From NCBI GenBank assembly GCA_003194525.1, contig NBIV01000277.1, forward strand, positions 37,461 through 101,460: a stretch of DNA of 64,000 nucleotides, in the 5' to 3' direction. Within the stretch, counting starts at the first letter, position 1, and each line of letters starts with the position of its first letter. Both the position numbers and the translations under genes were made by a program. Under the pieces are notes generated by a model. It was not told the origin of the DNA, made no database searches, and worked only from the letters and a program-made list of their open reading frames with translations. Positions 9,195-21,070 of the stretch are shown here, piece after piece. Source of the stretch: Gracilariopsis chorda. Taxonomy: Eukaryota; Rhodophyta; Florideophyceae; Gracilariales; Gracilariaceae.

Positions 9195-9300
9195 GAGCGG
9201 CCACAGCTCAGCTGGTAACCACCTTGAGTCCCTTTTACAGACTTCCGTGAGGATTAGATCGAGTCCTGCCACTGCCACTCCCCCAGTTCACTACAAGGGG
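9195..9300 (+). mobile_element. tRNA-derived SINE-like copy 2
   Basis: GAGCGGCCACAGCTCAGCTG with an A-box-like segment, then GATTAGATCGAGTCCTG as a degenerate B box, then the tail CTGCCACTCCCCCAGTTCAC shared with the copy at 8438. The middle of the tRNA-like part differs from copy 1. Confidence 0.4.
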
Positions 9301-11334
9301 AAGAAAATAGAGCAGAGCGCCGGATTGCTGCAATAAAAATGTCACGGCTGCAGTCTATGGGGAGCCGCAAAACGGGGATTTCACGAGGCTCTTTACTACT
9401 ATCTGGCGCTGTATGGTGCATTTGCATGCTTAAGCTCGGAGCTTTTGGCTCTGTGCCGCAGTTCCCCTTCCACAGGAATTTCTCAATATCCTGTTTTCGA
9501 GTGGCGCACCGCCCTGCTCTTAAAACCCCGCAGCCGATGACGGCCCTTTCAACTCGGCATCAGTCGACCATCAGTTCGCCACTTGTAGTTTGGCAACCTC
9601 ACAAAGTCCCATCTACATGCCCAGCCCTGGAGAAACCCCATAACCTCAGTCTCCAAGGCCCAGTGTGTCAATCACCTCTTCACTAATGCTGTACAACGAA
9701 GGCAGTCTGAAATTTGAACTTGCACGTGAACACCTGGTTTGTGCAGAACCAGCGTCAGAGGAACAAACTGACACCTCCTTAACGTGCACTTCCAATCTCC
9801 TAGCGAGGACGAGAAGGGCGGCGTGAGCGACCCCATCGAGGCTGTGCGCTTGACTGTAGAGAGTCGAAAGGTTGCGACGGAGAAAAAACGCTTCTCAGTT
9901 CGATGCCTGTTCATGTACTTGCGTTTGAGTCGTGCGTCTATCTTTCAGTACGAATAGAGCGCGTCCTTAATCAGGAGCAAACTCTAAACGGACGCCATCG
10001 ATGGCTTGCATGGATATCAATGTGTGGTGTGATGATTTTTCAATTCATCATGCTCTTCAAGTTGCTCGGCTAACCATAGTTGGTTGCTTGCCAACCCCAC
10101 AGTGGCTCATTTTGTGCATGAATCATCCAGTGGCGCGCTATTGGCAGTTGGCGTTCTGTTCTCCGAGGGTGGACAGGACTGCTGCGAGACCAAGGCTCCT
10201 GACGTGAGCGGTTCCAACTCGGAGTTCCATCGATATTGACGAGCATTGAGAGAAGGTTGCTGACCGGACTCTTGGGAGAGTGTTACCTGTAAGCGTGGAT
10301 ACTGGGGCCTTCATCGATTCTGGAGGTTTGTTTGTGTGATAAAGTGGTTCGTTGACCAAACTGCAGTGCTCAGAAGGCGTGATGTGGTTTGTGTCGGACC
10401 AGAGACAGACGATTCCTTCGTGTGACGTTGATCGGTATCTGGAGCTTGTGAGCGGTACGCCGTACGGAAACGCGAAGCCGGTGCAGCCCATCATTGGCCG
10501 CACAATCACGTAGGGCGGAGAAGTTCTGAACAAGAGTTGAAAGTGAGTGATATATGGTGCATAACAGCTATTATGGTTGTCGTTGTCGTAGCACCGTTTG
10601 GTTGGTCTGATAAAATGGGAATAAAAACGGAGTTGAACAAGCACTTCTCTGCTTTTTCTTTGCCAACATGCATTTATGCTCGAGAATGATCACGTGTAGA
10701 GCTGCTGAAATGTTTGTAGACTGTCCACCAACATGCGGATCATATCGGTTTCCGAATGTTCGTCAGTACAAAAACTGTGCTAAGATTTAGTGCGATATCA
10801 ACATATTTACGAAACAAAACGTTGAAGTCGTATCTGTTTTTAAGTTTGCAGACTTGGCAGCTTACACGGAGTACAATATGCAGTGAGTAACTCATACAAT
10901 TCATTGATTCATTTCTTCCTATGTCACAAGGTCAACAATTTGTACAAAAAAACACTGGAAACGAGCAGCCACAAAGAGTTCTTTCATAGCACATCTCGGG
11001 AATTGGGCGTTTGATAAGTACCACGAAGCTAATTATAAGTAAAAAAGTTTCTGAAGAAATTATTGTGCGTTTTCATATATTTCCATTACTGCGTTTCGTT
11101 TTAGGAAGTTGCTATATGAATTCATCGTGCGCTTCGAAACAAAACAGATCCGACGAAAGCAATTCTAATGTTTTGTCTAAGAAACGAGAAAATGTACATC
11201 AAGCTTTTAGGTTTTAAAAGGTTACCTTTAACCGACATCTTCTGTTTGTAGAGTTCTGAAAACCAAAAAGATCAATCGATACATACTCAACAGATTTTAC
11301 GTGTTTTATCAGGTACAAGAACAAGAAAGAAAAA
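9301..11334. other. Decayed or unassigned sequence upstream of the kinase
   Basis: There are reading frames up to 168 codons (minus strand 10138-10644), but overlapping frames on both strands are equally open and none shows a motif. The last 600 bases are AT-rich and may include the kinase promoter; I see no clear TATA box or splice sites. Confidence 0.4.
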
Positions 11335-12183
11335 ATGCCGGCAACAGACTACTACATTGGCAGAACTGTCAACCAGAGGTGGCGACCAAGTGCTCTGATT
11401 GGAGTCGGAGGTTTTGGGTGGGTTTATTCAGCCATCGACCTCAGCAGTAGGCACAGTTCGGTCGTAATTAAGTTCGCAGAAGCTGATACAGAGGAAGAGT
11501 TTCAGGTTTCACTTACATGTTTGCGTACGGAATATGAGTGTCTCAGGCGTCTAAACCGAGACGTACCTCATCTTCGCGTGCCCACTGTGTACGAGTGGGG
11601 TAGCTATGAAGATACTGATTACTTAGTTATGACAAGACTGGGAGATTCTGTAGAAAGTTCGCTTTTTGCGCGGAGTCGGCCAGCGTCCAATTACAGTATT
11701 CTGTATACTTGCAACAAGGTGTTTAACATCCTTCGCCGTCTGCACGAAAGAAATGTAGCACACGGTGATATAACGCTGCAAAACGTTGTGTTTGGAAGGA
11801 GTGGTGACAGAGACAACCTGTATGTCATTGACTTTGGCAGTTCCCGGCCGGCGCATCCTGATCTAGTCCTAGATGATGTCGCAGAACTGTGCCATTGCAT
11901 GGTGCTCATGTTTAGAAATGGGGTGGATGGTCTAGTGCCAGAGAATGAGCGGGGAGGGCTCTTCTTCGACTCATTGACAGCGACGCAGGTGCAAATGATT
12001 CGTAGAAATCTGGACAGAGCGTTCGAACAGAGGGCCAGGCAAGGAACGCCCATTCCGCGGGAGGTTGCTACCATTGTGCGCACGGTGATGTGCGGCAATG
12101 GTATAGATCATTCGGAACTAGAGGGCTTGTTCCTGCGCGCTCTCAATGGCGCGAGCACGCAGAGCAATGCAAGGACACGGTGA
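11335..12183 (+). CDS. Protein kinase, CK1/VRK-like
   Basis: An intact single-exon frame of 282 codons begins at an ATG in an A-rich context. It reads as a protein kinase: glycine loop GVGGFGWVY (residues 23-31), ATP-anchoring lysine in VVIKF (Lys46), catalytic loop HGDITLQN (143-150) and DFG (166-168). HGD in place of HRD, a short activation segment and the DDVAEL that follows suggest the casein kinase 1/VRK side of the family. No APE or SIN/DFE hallmark is obvious and the C-lobe is short, so activity is likely but unproven. No extra domain, signal peptide or membrane segment is visible. It is the only clearly intact gene here without transposon hallmarks; it may be a host gene or one carried by a mobile element. 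Confidence 0.8.
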   Translation: MPATDYYIGRTVNQRWRPSALIGVGGFGWVYSAIDLSSRHSSVVIKFAEADTEEEFQVSLTCLRTEYECLRRLNRDVPHLRVPTVYEWGSYEDTDYLVMTRLGDSVESSLFARSRPASNYSILYTCNKVFNILRRLHERNVAHGDITLQNVVFGRSGDRDNLYVIDFGSSRPAHPDLVLDDVAELCHCMVLMFRNGVDGLVPENERGGLFFDSLTATQVQMIRRNLDRAFEQRARQGTPIPREVATIVRTVMCGNGIDHSELEGLFLRALNGASTQSNARTR

Positions 12184-13290
12184 GTGCTTGCGTTCGAGGC
12201 CAGGCCTCCTCATTGCCAAATTAATGAAGATAGAAAACAAATATTAAAAACGGCATTCAATAGCCACAACCAACTATGAAATCGCGGGTGTACATATGTT
12301 TTGTACTTCATTGTTATTGGTAACGTATCTACTGACAAAAACGAGACGCTGGACGTGTTGACCAACAAGCGACATTGTTAGTGGGACACGCACTCATCTT
12401 CGCCCTAGGCCACGTACTATGGCCCCCTAAGGGCTGCCTGGTATCCGTACTTAAGCCCCAATAAACTACCCGGAGCTCCCCAAAAGCTCCCGGCAATTGC
12501 CTTGTGCCGATAGACTTGGCTCCTTGAAGCGGCTAACCCCCTTCACCACTCAGCTACGATGAACTTCGCCTCAATTACGGAGGTCACCATGAAAACCGTA
12601 AACAAAGCGAACAAAGAAGAAGAAAGCTGCGTGGCATCTTCACCCCAGTTCGAGCGTTCTAAAAGCAGTGAGATCGGTGCCACTCGACACACGCCGCCCC
12701 TTCCCAAATGAGTGCAAAGATTGTAGCTCTCTCTGTGAAGAAAACAATGCGGTCATCATCGCAGTGCCATTCCTTACGACAGCAGCGCGAGTACATGCGC
12801 ATTCATTTGCACAACAATCTGTTTCAACACCATGCTGTACCTGTTTTAGAAGCATCAGGAAGCTTCAAGAAGCAACTAGAGAGTGCTGTCATCTAGAAAA
12901 TTCCAGAACCTTTTATAGAAGACAAATGTACAAACATCTTATGCATTATGTGAGAAACTCAGTAGAAGGCTTTCCGACCAGTTCATTGGCTTTTCGTCTT
13001 CTGAAGAATTCTATTACGAGCTGCTTGGTACAAATAATCTGTGGCAAGCTACTAGCATCCATACGCAACTCACGAAAATCAGTTCAGAAACAAAACTAAC
13101 TTTCAATTTTTCTCTTTACCTTAATGTCCTTCTTCTTTGTTCAATCTTTCAGCTCAACGAGCATGATGTATGTGACGGGAATTCGCATGTACGGGTCAAA
13201 GAACACAACTGCACTTCTGTAAGTTGTTTTCAATGCTGTATCCATGTATTCTAAACGCTTAATGATCAACACCAGACCACTAATACATTG
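12184..13290. other. Kinase 3' flank and possible gene relic
   Basis: AATAAA occurs at about 12461. Between 12668 and 13230 two plus-strand frames read in a protein-like way but switch frame repeatedly. At 13093-13151 an ACTAAC, a pyrimidine-rich tract and CAG resemble a branch point and 3' splice site. I could not identify a product. Confidence 0.25.
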
Positions 13291-14498
13291 CTAATTTTCG
13301 CGGCTCTTCCGAATTGCATAACTCGTTTGGGATACCTTTGCTCTCTTAGTAGTACTTCTATAATGCGGATTCACCTGAACATTGTTACGTGGCGGAGAAG
13401 TAGGCCCTACACTAAAATTGCTCTTCTTATACCCTTCTTTGAAGCTGTTTGAAAGCATGGATGCTAGGTTGCGCAGAGAATTTTGATCCAAAGTGGATAG
13501 CATGTTAAGCACCTTCTGAGCATCTGCATTCACGACATTCTTATGACTTTGAGTATGAGCTTCGTTCAGTTCCAGACCAGGAACTGCATCGGATTTCTTT
13601 GGCGATTATTTCGATTTATGAAGTATCATTGTCTCCTAACGAACTTCCTGTGCTTCAGGAATGTGTACGGAGTCTTGAATATGAACTTTTTCCTCCATTT
13701 CGAAAAGAGTGTCATCGATCTCTCCAACTTTTGGCACAGCCGTGTTTCGGGAGGTACTCTTCATAAGTTCTGCACGACTGCAAAGTGATCTGTTTGCTGT
13801 AAAAATGTCTTCGGAAGTATGGATTGGAGCAATGGATTCGTTCTGGTTCTGTTGCGCACGACTTCAGCCAATGTTGGTTTGGTTCCGTTCATGGTGATCG
13901 GTCTCGCTACTATTCCTTTTCTTCCCTACTTTGCACTTGCTATTGGAGTTCGTTTTCAATGTGGTCTTCTGTATAGTATAAGTGCGCTGTTGAGTGAGCA
14001 TACGAGTGGCCCAGTGATTAGATACCTGCGAGAAGACAGCAAGCTCTGGCTTTCTAGCTGTCTCCTGAAGGACGTGCTCTCCTCGCTTTTTGTCCATGTT
14101 GTATATTTCATTCCATCTTTTCTCTTCCCAACCAGCGTCAGGCTTGAGTCGCAGCACCGTCTCAATAGCTTTCATGGCGTCAGATTTGAGACGATTGTCG
14201 GGAATTTCACTTGGAAACTCAAGGTACAATGGTCCGGGATCACGATTGTTCCGGAAAGCTATATCGCTTATACATTTGTTACGTTGCAGAATTGCCATGC
14301 GTAGGGATTTGGTGACATTAGTGCATCATTTGGTGTCCTTTCCCTGCACCGGACTTGGAATTGGATCAAGCTTCGGATGAAACAATACTGCAGCAAGGTT
14401 TCTATGACCAAGGCTCGAAGCTCTCTAATCTCACGTTGTTGATCATCCAGTTTGGCAAGTACAAGTGACTGAAATTGTCGTGTGCTTAAGGTGTTCAT
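13291..14498 (-). pseudogene. Unknown coiled-coil protein relic (family A)
   Basis: The minus strand reads protein-like from 14498 to 13291. It begins with a charged, coiled-coil-like N-terminus (KLDDQQREIRELRAL), then, after a frameshift near 14400, a stretch with PLYLEFPSEIPDNRL and AGWEEKRWNEIYNMDKKRG. It ends with a basic tail (KSNFSVGPTSPP, STTKRAKVSQ). The segments 14298-13864 and 13533-13291 are in one frame with nonsense codons between. It lies divergently upstream of the Tnp2-like transposase, so it could be a second, DNA-binding protein of that element, or the gag-like protein of another. A minus-strand relic at 35587-36767 has a loosely similar layout. I do not recognise the family. 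Confidence 0.4.
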
Positions 14499-14972
14499 TT
14501 TTAAGAATCAGATTCAGTCAGTTGTGAAAGTCGAAGCGAGGGATGCGGCGCCAGAGAAATGGATCGAAGTTGAGAAGCCGTGAAGTTCATATATATGCCC
14601 TGTTTTCTGGAGTATGGTGTATAGTTTCGTTTCGCTACGATATCCGCCAAATTTCTTTGCATTTCTCTGGCGCGATGCTCATTGGTATTCTTTACTTTAA
14701 TGTTGAAAAGAAGCATGATGACCAAGTTCATTAGACCTCGAGTGTGACTACAGTTCAACTTTCTTAATGGTTCGACCCAGTGTCTCAAGATATGCTTGTC
14801 CACCTTGCTTCAAATGTCGTTGTACACTCGAAAAACAAGTGTCAAGGACAACGATGCTATCGCATGGCAGAAAGGCGAATGAGAAACGGCGCATACTTCG
14901 GCTTCAGTGTATTGATGGGGTCCTAAGGCTCCAGCTGATTACGAGATATTTCAGTTTTCTCAATTCGAACCA
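14499..14972. other. Divergent spacer
   Basis: Region between two relics facing away from each other. It may hold a shared promoter; nothing is identified. Confidence 0.3.
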
Positions 14973-17494
14973 GTGGCAGCGGATCTCGTTCAGCCCTCTG
15001 CATTCGAAGAAAACGAAGTCATTGAATCTAACGCCCACAATACCGGAACAACGGTCTGTGATGCTCTTCTTCACAGCGACATAAGTCATCCCTTGAATGT
15101 TAATGATGATCAAGCAGAGTTTGGGTCTCTAGTAGTGGAACGTGGTGTTCAACAGGAAGGAAATCGTGATGATAAAAAACATGAACTCTTCCTTGATCTC
15201 CATGTAATAGACTTGACGGCGACAAACTCCTGTTCCCTTGTTGATCAATCTGATGGCAGCCCGCAAGAAGATAAAAGCTTCGAAGATACGGTGACGGAAG
15301 AAGCCGAAGCAGAAGAGGGAGTTAACCAAGGAGCCGAGAAGTATGGATGCTGGAAAGATGGTTCAATTGTTCCGGAGAACGGTTCAAGGAGGAAAGCAAT
15401 TGTTTTAGGATGGATCAGCGACAACTACAGTTGGATCCGTTTCAGTGATCTGTGGAGGATTCCCGAAGCTGGGATGGATGATATTATGAGAACCATTGAA
15501 TCGCCTCTTAAAATATGGAAAGCTGTAGCAGACAACTTAATATTTTTCTCTGGTCTGGGTCAGATAGCAGAGATATATGAAATATGTAAGAAACACATGG
15601 CTCTTGTGCCCAGCTTTGGCAATCATGCTGCAAAGATTTCCTGTTCTGAATGTGGAGCAGAACAACCAGCCTCCAAGACAGGGTCTAGAACGCCTTCTTA
15701 CTTCTACCACCTTCCTCTCCTACCGCGTTTCGAAATGATTGTCCAGAATGAGAGTCTGTGCACCGCACTCTACCAGTATCGTAAGAATACTGTGAACAAA
15801 CCAGGGTGGAACCTCGACTATTTTGATGGGAGGCAATTCAAACGATTATGCACAATGTATGGGGTGAACATAATCTTGATAATGACATATTTCTGGCTGT
15901 CAGTGCCGATGGCTTCCAGCCCTTTAAGAATCGTCAGGAGGACGAACGGTCAATCGCAACCATCAACTTCAATTTGCATCCGAGTCAGCGGTATAAGCGT
16001 CGGAACGTTCTTCCCCTCGGCTTTGTTCCGGGACCTCGAGAACTTGGTAAGCTTCACTCCTTTCTACAACCACTAATAAATGAACTTATACGAATGCCCT
16101 CAGACGGTTTTCCTATGAAGTTCTATGACGGAATCATTCGTAAGGTTCGCGTGCACTTGATATACATTTCCCGTGATCAGCCCGCCGTCTCTAAGCTTAT
16201 CCAGGGCGTATATTATCGTACCACTGGAGGAGGAGGTCACTATTACTACCCGCCAACAGTCCGAGAAAACGAAACAGGAGAAACCAAACGCTTGTTTGAC
16301 ATCAGAAATCTTCCGCACCGTGCGACACAGCAAACAACCGAAACGATTGGAAAACTCTCATCTGCCAATTCTACTGAGCGGGCGAGAATCAGAAACGAGA
16401 CTGGAATACGCTCTGGTAGTATTTTCTTCACCCTACCTCTGGCTGATCCACATAGAATTGCTTCGGGATTTGGGCCATACGCTTTCTTTCCGCACGACGT
16501 AATGCATCTATTCTACAACATACAGAGGGAATTAATATGTCTATGGTTATCAATGCCTAATGAGTCATTCTTTCTTCAACAAAGGGTAGTGGAAGAAGTG
16601 GATGTGGAGCCTACTAACTGGGGCTATTCTATATCAGGGCAGCTTACGCCAAAGCCACGGCTAATTTCTGATTTTCGAAGGTGGAAAGCCGCTGATCACA
16701 AGGCATTTTCACTGAACTTTGCGCTGATTATTTTGGATAGAGTCTTCTCTGAGCAGGATCTTAACGGCTTAGAACTACTAGTGAAGGTGATTGATATCTC
16801 TTTTCGTACGGCAGTGAGAGACACCGATGTACAGACCTTGTGTGATATCGCTACCAAGTATTTCGACCACTTTGAGCAAAAGTACTACAGATAATCAGCA
16901 GAGCGTACAAATCTATGCAAGTCCATATTTCATATCCTACTTTACCTTGTACATTGTCTCAGAAACTATGGGCCACTCAGGGGGGTTTCCCAGTATTGGA
17001 ACGAAGGGTATATCGGATGGGTTAATCAAAGATCGAACGCGAGAACGAATATGGCACGGTCAATGTTTAAATCTTGCTTATTTTTGGAGTCTGTTAAACT
17101 GTTCTAATGCCTGCCTTTCAAAGAAAATGGTAACGAACAAAAAGAATCAGTACCAGAAGGCTCATTTAATGTTCTCGGCCCTTCTAGGGATGTACACCTG
17201 CACTCTTTCGGTGACAAAGGGAAATCGTTCCGACAGCTCCTCGTAAGTTATCCTGTGAGGAAGTACGGAAGCGATGTGGGTGAAGAGGGAATCAATATAC
17301 TGACGCAAAGAAAATGCCAGAATCAATTTCAAACATTCGAAGTCATTGTCGACTTCGATTCACTGGGGTGCACGGTGAAGAAACGGCTCATGTTCTTTCA
17401 AGAAAGTCTTATAGTCGCCGCGATTTTCATTATGTTGCCGTACAGATGGAGTGAAATGTTGTCTCCAAAGCAGATGTTTACTATGGACGTTTAG
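14973..17494 (+). pseudogene. Tnp2-type (CACTA/EnSpm-like) transposase relic
   Basis: The protein resembles the Tnp2 transposase of CACTA elements. It has an acidic N-terminus, a Cys-containing segment (ISCSECG), then SADGFQPFKNRQ, the stretch RYKRRNVLPLGFVPGPRE with SFLQPLINEL, and FFPHDVMHLFYNI. The C-terminal part around 16940-17070 reads like the GPLxxxSQYW region of this family. A frameshift near 15865 joins two long frames (14973-15865 and 15865-16894), and more breaks follow to 17494. The family's Cys-rich segment between SKL and GVYYR, normally about 15 residues, is missing at about 16200. No CACTA termini were found. The first codon here is GTG, so the true start is unknown. Confidence 0.65.
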
Positions 17495-18179
17495 AAATAC
17501 CGCAGTTTGAACTGAAATGGTGTCCCCCCACCTTACAAGAATAATTTCCATCGAAGTATATTGTTCCAGTTCTAGACTCGGCTGTCAACCTCAATGTGGG
17601 AAAGCAATCGCAGATGTAATCCAACGGTTCCATCAATGTATCATTCAAACAGAAATCAATGGAGGACGTGGAAATCATACGAAGACTGATTGGCGTAGTT
17701 GAGCACCAATCACCGACACCCAGCCGTGATATTCATTTGGGTGGTCGTAGAACGTAAGGTTACTTTGTAGATACCCTTGCTCGAGCACATGGACTAACTG
17801 ATCAAGGCTCTGCTACTGTAGATGGAATCAACCGACAATTGCGAGGTGTTTTTGGACAAACAAAACTCTTGATTGTGAGAGAAGAACAGATGATTGTTGA
17901 TGCCAAATTTTTCTTGCGGAATCAGCGACGAAATCACCTCTGATCGCGCGTGCAATAGTAATGTAGAATTGTTTTGTAAAAATTGGTACTCTAGCACCCT
18001 ACGAAGGTGAGACAAAAAGTTCTTGTAGCTCAGAACGTTGTCAGAAATTTGAGAAGGGGTATGAAGAAAGTGAGCGCTTGAACCAAAATATTACAACAGT
18101 AAACCACCTTACATCTGACATGTGAAGTATGCGCTAACAAAAATCTCCACTTATTTTCATACCTGAAATGTGTCTATTA
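17495..18179. other. Unassigned spacer
   Basis: No supported gene. It may hold the 3' end of the Tnp2-like element or the truncated 5' part of the Gypsy relic that follows. Confidence 0.3.
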
Positions 18180-20828
18180 TCTGGTAGGGTACAGTATGTG
18201 TCCGAAAAGGGATGCCTTGCTGTGCCATGGGCTCTGAAGACCTTCCTGGCTTATCTTCAAGAGGTACATTTCACCGTCCATGCCAATCATTCTTGCCTCC
18301 GCTGGCTTCCTTCAATGTCCGAGCCATCGAAGCGCTTAATGCCCTGGCGCTTACGCCTTTCCGAATTTGACTTCAATGTAAAGTACAAGAAGGGCCGTTC
18401 CGACGTCCATGCACATGCGCTCTCGTGGTTCAATACAGTGGGAGAAACCCCCCCAGATATCGAAAACAAAAACCCCTGTTTCATGACAGAGAAAATTCCT
18501 CTTGTGGATCCCAGCTCCAAAGCGGAACATGTATTCGACGACGAAGACAAACTCATTTTGAAGCTCTTGATAGCGCAGTCCACCAATACGGACTCATTCC
18601 AGCAGATCGAGTGTTTTTCGTTGCACGAGCTCCTTCTTAAACCAACCCACAGATGACTTCTGCACAGCAATAGGCTCCCACCATAGCGGGAGGAAGGGTT
18701 ACCATTTTGTATTGATGAACAAGGGGTCATAATTTGTACTATCGAATCAACGTATCAAATCGTGATTCCACACGTCCTGAATAGTGGCGTTTTGCATCTA
18801 GTGCACTACCGCCAACTATCTGGACATGCAGGCGGACCTACGCTCTATCTTATGCTCAGAAGAGACTTTTATTTGCCAACAATGGCGATGGACTGACACG
18901 CTACCGCGAAGTTTTGCACATTATGCGCGGGGAGTAGAATCGAATTTTGGAAATGGAAACGGCCTCTAAAACTACTTCCGGTGAAAGCGCCCTTGGAGTA
19001 CGTCAGCACTGAAATCTTGGACGAGCTGATGGGCCCCAAGCATGGAAAGAAGTACCTATTGGTGATGACCTACCGCTCTTCGAAGCTAACCCGAACAGTC
19101 CCGCTCAAGCAGATCTCTGCCGCTATCATTGCGCAAGTATTGATCAAAGAATGGGTTTGTATGCACGGTCCGCCGTTGAATCGGCTATCAGATACTGGGA
19201 GGCAATTTGTTTTGAAGTTCTTCGAAGGTGTATGCCGCATGTTCTGCGTGAGAAACGTGTCTACCACGACCTACCAACCGCAAACAAACGAAAAGGTTGA
19301 ACGCTTTACTCGCACACTTCTCGCCGCTTTTCGGCATTAAGTCACGGACCGCCCCAGAAATTGGTATCTTTACACAGATGAGCTATGCAGCGCCAACAAC
19401 ACGCAGGTCCACTCAAACACGAAGATGGTCCCATTCGAGCTGGTTCTATCTCGCCGCCAACCGGCACGACCATTGAAGCAGGAAAAAAAAAGCAAATGAG
19501 ACATGCCGACAGCTGCGAAGCACCATCTAAATTGGAGGGACGTCTTAAGGACATGCACGGAACAGGCGGGAAGGGAATTGCAAAAGGCACACGCCCGCTG
19601 CAAGCGGAATTATGACGCTATTCTGCGCCCAATAGATCCCGATATCCTAGTTGTTGGCAACGTCTGCATTCTTTTTGAGTGAACAGACGGGAACACACCC
19701 GATAGAAAGAGCTCTGGAGAAGGACCAAGCTATCCCCAGTAGTACGTGATCCGTTTGAGATAATCGAGCTTGACTTGGAAACGATGGTGATCCGTAGACA
19801 CGATGATTTCGAAAGAATCTCATTCGATCGTCTTGTGACAGCCCCACACCCTGATTGAGAGGGAACCCCGTTAGCAGCCGCTGCTGATCAGCGAGAGAAA
19901 TTTGACCGTGTGACCACGGAAGTGGTAGTGGCATCACAGCCAATCAGCAACCCGGAGGTGTCCGACATTTCGCCTCCCGGGTGAGCCGGTGTACAAACCT
20001 CACCCACTGGCACTGTAAGCACGGTGTCCTGCCACAAGTCGGCACGGCATGGCCACGGGGAAGATATCCTGCAGACAGGGCCGGATAGTGGCGCCGTCAA
20101 ACGCGACGTGCTACAGAGAAGTCCCACGGAGACCGTTTATCGGTCAGTTCAAAGTGGCGCTCACGCCGTTCTGCCTCCCCGTGGAAAGAGCGTTCTCACT
20201 GAGCATCAACAATCTCGTGGAGAGGAAGGTACCGCTGATCACAGCATCAAGGAATTGAGACGGTAAGCCTACCTCGGAATGGAAAGGAACTCCAAAGGGA
20301 GGAAGTCGTGAGCGTTTATCCTATGTTGTTGGACATACGGACATAGACCCAGGTCGTCATTGCCACCACTCCACTGACATTTTCTGATAATGGTTCATCC
20401 TAAAGCCACCCAAGTTAAACTCGAACATCACAGACCCTTCTAGAGAAGACCAACCGAGGCGTATAGTAGCCGCAAGGGGTTTGTCGTCTACGACGCTTTC
20501 CAATACGAATTCTAGTTGAAACGGGATTTGCTCGGAAATATCTATTGATACACAGAAGCCCATGGAAAACAAACGCATCTCCAAAAGTAACGAATCCAAC
20601 CCCGCCGCAGTTCAATGAGGGAATATCCCCGCGATGGGAGGATCCCCGAAGGCACCAACCCAAGAAAGCGTGGAGGAGTACGTCATTAACCGCATTGTAT
20701 ATAGCGCTCCAGACGAGGATAACCTCAAGATGCGATATCGGGCACGATCGGACCGCTACCCGCCCAAAGCGGACACTTGGGAACCTATCGAGAATCTAAC
20801 TCAGTCGCATGTGGTGCGCAATCTCTGA
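18180..20828 (+). pseudogene. 5'-truncated chromodomain Gypsy (chromovirus-type) polyprotein relic
   Basis: Reading order is that of a Ty3/Gypsy pol 3' half. RNase H comes first (SEKGCLAVPWALKTFLAYL, then KRLMPWRLRLSEFDF and a YKKGRSDVHAHALS ending). The integrase core follows at 18981-19340, with the second Asp in LSDTG and the Glu in NEKVERFTR. A decayed C-terminal region precedes a chromodomain at 20670-20820 (EEYVINRIVYS, then RYPPKADTWEPIENL). Nonsense codons and frameshifts are scattered throughout 19340-20630. Gag, protease and reverse transcriptase are absent and no LTRs were found. The sequence differs from the Gypsy element at 25501-35508, so it is a separate family. Confidence 0.8.
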
Positions 20829-21070
20829 CGGAAGAAGCGGCCATTAGTCGCAAATTTGATTGAAACTTTCGTCGGGCGGTCAATAGACATGCTAGACATG
20901 GAAGCTATGGAACACTAAGGTGGAATGAAATGGAATACTACTGACCACAGAGAAAGAATGAAGACTGGAGATAGTTGCAGTAAGACCTGAGAGAAAGCTA
21001 AGTTTATTAGTCAGGGATTACCTTAGTCTAGGCGCAAGTTGGCTCGCGATGAAGTCGCTCAGGTAGGCGC

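Noticed and set aside
10138-10644. 168-codon minus-strand reading frame as a gene
   Set aside because: No motif, overlapping plus-strand frames look equally plausible, and it lies in decayed sequence.
12470-12570. tRNA or SINE head on the minus strand (GTAGCTGAGTGGTGAAG)
   Set aside because: Only an A-box-like stretch is present, without a B box or closing stem, and no second copy was noticed.
14973-17800. CACTA terminal repeats around the Tnp2-like gene
   Set aside because: Scattered CACTA occurrences were checked but none pairs with an inverted partner at a sensible distance.
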